Shown: positions 58,389-64,000 of the stretch, one piece after another
How the letters are laid out: each line of letters starts with the position of its first letter
Position numbering within the stretch: position 1 is the first letter of the stretch
Assembly (NCBI RefSeq): GCF_965228935.1
Contig: NZ_OZ245846.1
Location: 3,472,001-3,536,000 of the forward strand
Reading direction: 5' to 3'
Source: Ulvibacterium sp965228935
Lineage (GTDB): Bacteria; Bacteroidota; Bacteroidia; Flavobacteriales; Flavobacteriaceae
DNA: 64,000 nucleotides
Translations under genes and position numbers: made by a program
Notes under the pieces: model-generated
The model's database searches: none
What the model saw: only the letters and a program-made list of their open reading frames with translations
Told to the model about the DNA's origin: nothing

Positions 58389-58850
58389 TCAGCGGTTAAA
58401 ATTCTTTTTGATTCGGTCTAGGTCTCTTTTGTTGTCCCTATCCTTAATGGTTTCCCGTTTGTCATAAAGCTTTTTACCCTTGGCCAGGGCAATTTGTAGT
58501 TTGGCGAGCCCTCTATCATTTAGAAAAAGTTTTAGCGGAATTATGGTCAAGCCCGAAGTCTTCACTTCCTTTTCCAATTTTTTGAGTTCCCTTTTGTTCA
58601 GTAAAAGCTTTCTTTCTGCTTTTGGACGATGATTAAAATGGGAGGCGTGCGAGTATTCATCAATCTGCATATTGATTACAAAAAGCTCGCCCCGGTCATT
58701 AAACTCGCAAAAACTCTCGGAAATAGAAGCCTTGCTTTGTCGGATGGACTTTATCTCCGTACCCGAAAGTACAATTCCGGCGGTATAGGTATCCAAGAAT
58801 TCATACTCAAAACGTGCTCTTTTATTCTTTATATTGATGTTCTGTTGCAT
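58389..58850 (-). CDS. smpB: SsrA-binding protein SmpB
   Basis: SmpB carries tmRNA to stalled ribosomes for trans-translation. The 153-residue protein starts MQQNINIKNKRARFEYEFLD, and contains YTAGIVLSGTEIKSIRQSKA, ISESFCEFNDRGELFVINMQ and HIDEYSHAS-like residues. The C-terminus has GKKLYDKRETIKDRDNKRDL, the tail that contacts the decoding centre. The frame is open 15 codons upstream, but these do not match the family, so the ATG at 58850 is preferred. No tmRNA gene was identified near it. It converges on pcm with a 28-base gap. Confidence 0.96.
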   Translation of the reverse strand: MQQNINIKNKRARFEYEFLDTYTAGIVLSGTEIKSIRQSKASISESFCEFNDRGELFVINMQIDEYSHASHFNHRPKAERKLLLNKRELKKLEKEVKTSGLTIIPLKLFLNDRGLAKLQIALAKGKKLYDKRETIKDRDNKRDLDRIKKNFNR

Positions 58851-58967
58851 GGAATCACAAAAATAAGAACAATAATTCGTACAACAATCCGGCAAAAAAG
58901 GGATACTTCCCTATTATTTTGTAAGATTGGTGCATATTTACGTACCATAGTATCATAATATCATCGT

Positions 58968-59720
58968 ATGAACAAGGGAATCGTTTTGTTTTGTATCAGC
59001 ATCATCCTGGCGTGCGGGCAAAAGGCCAAAACGGAGCTTTCCGCTCAGGAAATTGTGGATGCAAGCATTAAGGTAAGTGGGGGGGAGGCGTACAAAAAAA
59101 GCGCTATCTCCTTTGACTTTAGGGATAGGTCTTACACAATGGAGCGCCATGATGGACGGAAAGTTTTAAAGCGGATTTCCCAAATAGATTCCAATACGGT
59201 TTTGGATATTAAACAATATAACGGATTTCAACGTTTCGTCAACGACAGCCTGATATCCATTCCTGATTCCATGGCAACTAAATACGCCAATTCCGTCAAT
59301 TCCGTTCACTACTTTGCCTATTTGCCCTATGGTCTTAATGACTCAGCGGTAAATAAGAAATATTTGGGTCGGTCACGGATCAAAGGGAAAGACTACTATG
59401 AGATAGAGGTGACCTTTGACAAGGAAGGAGGGGGTGATGATTATGATGATACCTATGTGTACTGGTTTAATGTTACTACCTTGAAACCAGATTATCTAGC
59501 TTATGAGTTTCATGTGGACGGTGGAGGTAAACGTTTTAGAGAGGCTTATAACGAACGTTATGTAAACGGCATACGTTTTGTTGACTACAATAATTATAAA
59601 CCTTTTGATCAAGGTGTTGTGGTTCAGGAAATGGATAGCCTGTTTATGGCCGATCAATTGGAACTATTGTCCCAAATAGAATTGAAGAATATTACCGTCC
59701 TTCCGGACAATTACAATTAA
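58968..59720 (+). CDS. Lipoprotein of the DUF6503 type
   Basis: The 250-residue product has a lipoprotein signal (MNKGIVLFCISIILACGQKA, with ILAC). The mature part contains ASIKVSGGEAYKKSAISFDF, FRDRSYTMERHDGRKVLKRI and DDTYVYWFNVTTLKPDYLAY. These resemble the beta-sheet-rich LolA/LolB-like flavobacterial proteins annotated, as I recall, as DUF6503. It is probably anchored in the outer membrane. The 3' end overlaps the convergent histidine phosphatase gene by 29 bases. The function is unknown. Confidence 0.8.
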   Translation: MNKGIVLFCISIILACGQKAKTELSAQEIVDASIKVSGGEAYKKSAISFDFRDRSYTMERHDGRKVLKRISQIDSNTVLDIKQYNGFQRFVNDSLISIPDSMATKYANSVNSVHYFAYLPYGLNDSAVNKKYLGRSRIKGKDYYEIEVTFDKEGGGDDYDDTYVYWFNVTTLKPDYLAYEFHVDGGGKRFREAYNERYVNGIRFVDYNNYKPFDQGVVVQEMDSLFMADQLELLSQIELKNITVLPDNYN

Positions 59721-60246
59721 ACTGTAATCGCATGTCGGTTGCGGTACCATTTATAATTTGTACGATGTACATACTTCCATTGTCGTAATCGTCCATAGGC
59801 CCATATTTGTCTTGCCCTATCATAAGATTTACAAATTGGGGCGTAGTATTGCTGTGACCTACAACTAGGACTTTCTTGTTGAGATTATCCACCTTGAACT
59901 GCTCAATATTGATTTCTTCAGGAACATAGTACTGCATTATGATGTCTTGCTTTACCGATGTCGGTGCAGCAGTCATGGTTGCCCTCTCATAGTCGGTGGT
60001 ATAAATGGCATCCAAAGCAACATCATCCAGTATCTCGGCCCAATGCATGGCACGTCCCAAACCTTTTTGATTGAGTTCGGGATCGATGTTATCCGGATTT
60101 GAACGATCCTTTTCCGCATGGCGGATAAAGTAAAAAGTAGATATACCCTGATTCGAATAAAATTCCTCGGATGCGGTTTTATCTTCTTTACAGCCTAAGA
60201 AAAGGAAGAGTATAACTAATGTCGATACTAATTTGATCGGTTTCAT
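59692..60246 (-). CDS. Histidine phosphatase family lipoprotein
   Basis: The 184-residue protein has a lipoprotein signal (MKPIKLVSTLVILFLFLGCK). The phosphoglycerate-mutase-like fold follows: STFYFIRHAEKDRSNPDNID with the phosphorylated histidine, YTTDYERATMTAAPTSVK with the second arginine, and VVGHSNTTPQFVNLMIGQ with the second histidine. The substrate is unknown; location outside the cytoplasm argues against glycolysis. The C-terminus ends in a cysteine-containing NCNCPEGR, and the last 29 bases overlap the convergent lipoprotein gene. Confidence 0.9.
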   Translation of the reverse strand: MKPIKLVSTLVILFLFLGCKEDKTASEEFYSNQGISTFYFIRHAEKDRSNPDNIDPELNQKGLGRAMHWAEILDDVALDAIYTTDYERATMTAAPTSVKQDIIMQYYVPEEINIEQFKVDNLNKKVLVVGHSNTTPQFVNLMIGQDKYGPMDDYDNGSMYIVQIINGTATDMRLQFNCNCPEGR

Positions 60247-60451
60247 CTATTGGCTTGATTGTTTTATGTTGATAGCCCCGGAAAAAGTAAGTAATACCCA
60301 CACTTTGTCCATGTCGCCCCGTATAATTTTTATCGTTTTTGCCCCAGAACCAAAGTATTGGGTTTTCCCCTTGAGGGAAATTTTCTTTTTACTGTAACTA
60401 AAATTACCGCTAAATAGTATGTAAACCAGTCAGTTTTTTGTTTTTTTGCGT

Positions 60452-62164
60452 ATGATTAAACTTGGCACCCCTTTTCTAATTATAGTAACTTTTTTTTTCG
60501 CCCGTTCACAGGAGGTCTCCCTCCCGGTGGATTTTCGACAGCATAATTTAACCGAGTATAATTCCAGTTTTTTTAATCCGGCTTTTTCCCTAGATCGTAA
60601 TAATCCGCAGTCCGTTTCCTTATGGACGCGTTGGCAGTGGCAAAGTATAGATGCCGACCCCACGACCTTGTTTTTGAATTATACCCGAAAGATTAATGAA
60701 TCCTCAGCGGCAAGTGTTGCATTTTTTCAACATAATACCGGTATCTTTTTTAATACCGGAGGGATTCTAAATTATGCCCAGGAGATAAAATTGAACGCCC
60801 TTATACGCCTTGGTTTTGGGTTTAACCTTTTTGGATTCCAGCAAGAGCTGGCGGATGACCGCTTTCAGATAGATCCGGATATCCCTATACCGATATTACA
60901 ACCCTCAACGGATTTTATCTTGCAATTGGCTCCCGGAGTCCGGTTGTCGGTCGAAAATTTTTCTTTTGGCCTGGCCTCGGAAAACCTTTTTGATTACAAC
61001 TTTACGGACAAGGGTAGAAACACGGTTCCGGCCGATAAGATTTATATGGGAATGGTCTCTTATGATATACCGATAGGTATTAGTAGGGATCCCACGGCTT
61101 TTCTTAGACCATTACTGTATTTGCGCACCATACCGGAACTTGAGAACCAAGTAGGTCTTAATGTTCTTCTTAGCAAGACGGCCTATTGGGCACAAATGGG
61201 TTACAACAACTTTTATGGAATTTCCCTTGGAGGGGGAGGAACTTTTTTTAAAAGATTTTCTGTAGGGGCCCTGGTAGAATTTGGGACGAACTCGGCCATT
61301 AGTTCCGAAGATCCGTCCTTTGAGTTTGTAGCTTCGTATTTTATAGGAAAACCTGAGGAGCGCCGTAAAATACGTTTCTTGGAAGAGGAAGAGGAACCGA
61401 AGCAAGAAGAATTGATTACCGAGGAAGAAACCAAGGAGGAAATCGAGAAGGCCGAAGCAATTGCCAAACAAGAGGAAGCTGCTGAAAGGGCCGAACAAAA
61501 ACAGGCCAAGAGGGAGGCAAGGGAATTGGCCGCCCAAGAGAGGGCATTGGCAAAACAACAACGACGCGATTCCCTAACGGCTGCCAAAAGGGAGAGAGAA
61601 GCGTTGGCGGAGGCAGCTAGACTTGAGGAAGAACGTAAAAAAGCAGCTATTGAACAAGCCAAGCAAGAAGAAGACTTGGCCAAGGCAAGGGATGAGCAGC
61701 AACGAAAACTGGATTCCATTAATGACGTTAGACGCGCCGAGGCGTTGGCAGCGGTCCAAAAACTTCGACAACAAAGAGAGAAGGATTCCTTGGAAAGTAT
61801 AAAAATTGCTGAAGCCGAGGCTGCCCAAAAACAAATTGAACAAGATCAAGTGGCCCAACAAGAAGAACAGGATAAACCAAAGGCCGGTGAAAAATATGAG
61901 GAAGTCCGGGCAGAGGGCGACCTGGAACCGGGTTATTATCTTATTACCAACGTATTCGGAACAAAAAAATACTATGAGGCCTTCATGAAGGATCTGCAGA
62001 ACCGGGGTCTTGCGCCAAAATCATTCGTTAGGGCCAGGAACAACTATAACTACGTTTACTTGGAACGTTATAATACTATGAACGAGGCGCGAAATGCCAG
62101 GGATAGTAATTTTGATGGAAAATATCCGGATAAAACCTGGATTTTTAGGGTTGTGGGCAATTAA
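60452..62164 (+). CDS. PorP/SprF-type barrel protein with TolA-like helix and C-terminal SPOR-like domain
   Basis: The 570-residue protein opens with a signal peptide (MIKLGTPFLIIVTFFFARSQ). The N-terminal 290 residues match the PorP/SprF family of type IX secretion-associated outer-membrane proteins, with FFNPAFSLDRNNPQ, RIGFGFNLFG-type segments and GVRLSVENFSFGLASENLFD. From about residue 300 to 470 it is a very charged A/E/K/R/Q-rich helix, resembling TolA. The last 80 residues (LEPGYYLITNVFGTKKYYEA, YLERYNTMNEARNARDSNFD) form an SPOR-like domain that probably binds peptidoglycan. The ATG at 60452 was chosen over a TTG two codons earlier. It would tie the outer membrane to the cell wall. 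Confidence 0.85.
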   Translation: MIKLGTPFLIIVTFFFARSQEVSLPVDFRQHNLTEYNSSFFNPAFSLDRNNPQSVSLWTRWQWQSIDADPTTLFLNYTRKINESSAASVAFFQHNTGIFFNTGGILNYAQEIKLNALIRLGFGFNLFGFQQELADDRFQIDPDIPIPILQPSTDFILQLAPGVRLSVENFSFGLASENLFDYNFTDKGRNTVPADKIYMGMVSYDIPIGISRDPTAFLRPLLYLRTIPELENQVGLNVLLSKTAYWAQMGYNNFYGISLGGGGTFFKRFSVGALVEFGTNSAISSEDPSFEFVASYFIGKPEERRKIRFLEEEEEPKQEELITEEETKEEIEKAEAIAKQEEAAERAEQKQAKREARELAAQERALAKQQRRDSLTAAKREREALAEAARLEEERKKAAIEQAKQEEDLAKARDEQQRKLDSINDVRRAEALAAVQKLRQQREKDSLESIKIAEAEAAQKQIEQDQVAQQEEQDKPKAGEKYEEVRAEGDLEPGYYLITNVFGTKKYYEAFMKDLQNRGLAPKSFVRARNNYNYVYLERYNTMNEARNARDSNFDGKYPDKTWIFRVVGN

Positions 62165-62175
62165 ACGTAGAGGAA

Positions 62176-62772
62176 TTATTTTTTAATTTCCCTGTGTATG
62201 AGAACTTCCAGGTAAGCCACGGTATTTACCAAATATTTCCGGTCCCTGGTTATTGTGGACATGGCGATGGCACCTTGCAACATCGTAAATAATTGCTTGG
62301 CGAATTGCAATGGGGTCACTGGAAGATTCAATTGATTTCCCTTAATTCCATTTTCAAGCACCAATGCAATTTTTCCTTCAATTTCCTTTATGGTTTCTTT
62401 TGCGGCAGCGGCTAAAAGGGTATTGTTGTGCTGCGCATCCACACCAACATTGAGAATTGGGCATCCGCCCATATCCATGGTATATACGTCGTAATTTCTA
62501 TAGAATTTTAAAAGGTTGAAAATTTTTTCCAACGATGCCCCTTCTATGTTAAGATGCTGCTCTACGGATGAAAGCAATTTGCCACGATTGTATTCAAAAG
62601 CCGCCAAAGCCAGTGCTTCCTTGTTTTCGAAGTTCCCGTAAAGCGCCCCTTTTGTAAGCCCTGTAGCCTCGGTAAGATCGCTCATACTGGTACCTACATA
62701 GCCCAATTTGTTAAAGATAGGTGCAACGGTCTCTATGATGTAGGCAGTGGTTCTTTCGGCTTTGGTGGTCAT
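62176..62772 (-). CDS. TetR-family transcriptional regulator
   Basis: The 198-residue protein has an N-terminal helix-turn-helix (residues 8-55) with TAYIIETVAPIFNKLGYVGT, SMSDLTEATGLTKGALYGNF and ENKEALALAAFEYN. The C-terminal ligand domain is of the AcrR type. The ATG at 62772 (MTTKAERTTAYIIETVAPIF) was chosen over a TTG three codons upstream. The target gene is not adjacent, since clpB and the PorP-type gene do not look like its usual partners. The end lies 11 bases after the convergent PorP-type gene. The ligand is unknown. Confidence 0.93.
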   Translation of the reverse strand: MTTKAERTTAYIIETVAPIFNKLGYVGTSMSDLTEATGLTKGALYGNFENKEALALAAFEYNRGKLLSSVEQHLNIEGASLEKIFNLLKFYRNYDVYTMDMGGCPILNVGVDAQHNNTLLAAAAKETIKEIEGKIALVLENGIKGNQLNLPVTPLQFAKQLFTMLQGAIAMSTITRDRKYLVNTVAYLEVLIHREIKK

Positions 62773-62833
62773 GGCAATCAATTTTATACGAATATAAAAA
62801 AACTACATACTGTATGGTATATATGTTGATAAA

Positions 62834-62872
62834 AAAGGTCGGTCCCCATAAATACTTTGGAGACCGACCTTT
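62834..62872 (-). terminator. Rho-independent terminator after clpB
   Basis: AAAGGTCGGTC (62834-62844) pairs with GACCGACCTTT (62862-62872). On the minus strand the stem runs into a T-rich tract. It lies 19 bases after the clpB stop. Confidence 0.85.
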
Positions 62873-62891
62873 AATTTGTATGTATCAAATC

Positions 62892-64000
62892 CTATCCTAC
62901 CAGCTGATCCTGGTTTCTAAAGACGAGGGTGTCGTCAAATGAATCGATCAAAACGACACTATCTGCCTTTATTTGGCCACTTAACAATTCCTTTGACAGA
63001 TTGTTGAGTACTTCTTTCTGGATAACCCTCTTTATGGGTCTAGCCCCATATTGTGGGTCATATCCCTTTTGGGCCAGATAAGTAATGGCCTCGTCCGTGG
63101 CATCAATGGTGATATGCTGCTTGGCAATCATCTTCTTTAAATGGTCCAACTGAAGCCTTACGATTTCTACAATGTTTTCCATATTCAATGGAGTGAACAT
63201 AATGATATCGTCTATACGGTTCAAAAATTCGGGACGGATGGTCTTACGCAACAGTCCAAGCACTTCTATGCGGGCCGCCTCCGTAGCACTATAGATGTCC
63301 GGATTGTCCTCAAATTTTTCCTGAATAATATGGCTTCCCATATTGCTGGTCATAATGATGATCGTATTCTTAAAATCGGCTACACGTCCTTTATTGTCCG
63401 TTAGCCTTCCTTCATCTAGAACCTGCAATAATATATTAAAGGTATCCGGATGTGCTTTTTCTATTTCATCCAACAATATTACAGAGTAGGGCCTACGTCT
63501 AACAGCCTCTGTTAACTGTCCCCCTTCATCATAGCCTATATATCCGGGAGGCGCCCCGACCAATCGACTTACCGAATGTCGTTCCTGATATTCGCTCATA
63601 TCAATACGGGTCATGGCATTTTCGTCGTCAAATAAATATTCGGCCAAAGTTTTGGCCAACTCGGTTTTTCCCACTCCTGTCGTGCCCAAGAATAAGAACG
63701 ATCCAATGGGCCTTTTGGCATCTTGCAATCCCGCCCTACTTCTACGGATGGCATCGGAAACCGCCTGTATGGCCTCTTCTTGTCCAACTACACGTTTATG
63801 TAGGACTTTCTCCAACTTCAACAATTTCTCCCGTTCGCTCTGTAGCATTTTGGTTACGGGAATTCCGGTCCACTTGGCCACGACCTCGGCAATATCCTCT
63901 TGGGTTACCTCCTCCTTGATCAAAGTGTCCGATTGCTGTTGCTCCTGAAGTTCGTTTTGCAATTTTTCCAATCTTTCTAGGGCCTCCTTTATTTTTCCAT
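62892..64000 (-). CDS. clpB: ATP-dependent disaggregase ClpB, C-terminal part (cut by window edge)
   Basis: ClpB rescues aggregated proteins together with DnaK. About 369 C-terminal residues are visible. They begin at the end of the coiled-coil middle domain (LQNELQEQQQSDTLIKEEVT) and continue with TQEDIAEVVAKWTGIPVTKM, the second AAA+ domain with Walker A FLGTTGVGKTELAKTLAEYL, Walker B VILLDEIEKAHPDTFNILLQ and sensor regions in TIIIMTSNMGSHIIQ. The C-terminal small domain has YDPQYGARPIKRVIQKEVLN. The frame stays open to the window edge. A terminator follows the stop. Confidence 0.97.
   Translation of the reverse strand, partial: GKIKEALERLEKLQNELQEQQQSDTLIKEEVTQEDIAEVVAKWTGIPVTKMLQSEREKLLKLEKVLHKRVVGQEEAIQAVSDAIRRSRAGLQDAKRPIGSFLFLGTTGVGKTELAKTLAEYLFDDENAMTRIDMSEYQERHSVSRLVGAPPGYIGYDEGGQLTEAVRRRPYSVILLDEIEKAHPDTFNILLQVLDEGRLTDNKGRVADFKNTIIIMTSNMGSHIIQEKFEDNPDIYSATEAARIEVLGLLRKTIRPEFLNRIDDIIMFTPLNMENIVEIVRLQLDHLKKMIAKQHITIDATDEAITYLAQKGYDPQYGARPIKRVIQKEVLNNLSKELLSGQIKADSVVLIDSFDDTLVFRNQDQLVG

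Noticed and set aside
58851..58967. tmRNA gene beside smpB
   Set aside because: No tRNA-like ends or tag-like frame were recognised in the 117 bases, which are too few for a tmRNA.

Overview
The window is chromosomal DNA from a member of the Bacteroidota, almost certainly family Flavobacteriaceae. The evidence is a TonB-dependent receptor with an N-terminal carboxypeptidase-like domain, a PorP/SprF-type protein, the long form of GAPDH, the Bacteroidota-type RNA polymerase omega subunit, BamD, and recurrent TAnnTTTG promoter boxes with little Shine-Dalgarno signal. A position near the Maribacter/Zobellia/Arenibacter group is only a guess. Both ends cut through genes: a TonB-dependent receptor on the left and clpB on the right. 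No rRNA, tRNA, CRISPR array, transposase or prophage gene was recognised.

Layout. 1-9.7 kb: TonB receptor with twin palindromes upstream, monomeric isocitrate dehydrogenase broken by a one-base frameshift, a 0.6 kb gap, rplS, trmD, an acetyltransferase, a coiled-coil membrane protein, gapdh and an HtrA protease. 9.7-15.6 kb: dapF, acetyltransferase, mltG, a lytic-transglycosylase-like gene, then an RsmI-like methyltransferase, a low-molecular-weight phosphatase and dnaA on the minus strand. 15.7-23.2 kb: thioesterase, YigZ, EamA transporter, HAD phosphatase, ribD, acetyltransferase, prmC and ligA. Here prmC carries an in-frame dispersed repeat, and a 450-base spacer before ligA is built from heptanucleotide arrays.

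23.3-25.4 kb is an AT-rich accessory island on the minus strand: a RES-domain protein (putative NAD+-degrading toxin fold), a two-helix membrane protein, a 48-residue proline/arginine-rich mini-protein and an unrecognised 105-residue protein. This is the best candidate for an undescribed conflict or toxin system. 25.5-27.4 kb holds a polytopic membrane protein and a mosaic of palindromic repeats.

27.4-33.8 kb is a compact operon: ethanolamine-type permease, glutamine-synthetase-like gamma-glutamyl ligase, iron-dependent alcohol dehydrogenase, gamma-glutamyl hydrolase, aldehyde dehydrogenase and a small conserved protein. Read together it predicts uptake and gamma-glutamylation of an amino alcohol (most simply ethanolamine), two oxidations, and release of glutamate plus an amino acid (glycine if the substrate is ethanolamine).

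33.9-50 kb: a NIPSNAP/acetyltransferase/PH-domain/split-5'-nucleotidase block, then a housekeeping run (dapA, bamD, rpoZ, coaBC, recN, fabI, a glycosyltransferase, a YbbR protein, coaE) and a histidine kinase/response regulator pair. 50-64 kb: gntK, miaA, a potassium channel with a zinc ribbon, an exonuclease/GIY-YIG fusion, a YggS protein, DUF1015, a 3-hydroxyacyl-CoA dehydrogenase, a Gfo/Idh oxidoreductase, pcm, smpB, lipoproteins, a PorP/SprF-SPOR fusion, a TetR regulator and clpB.
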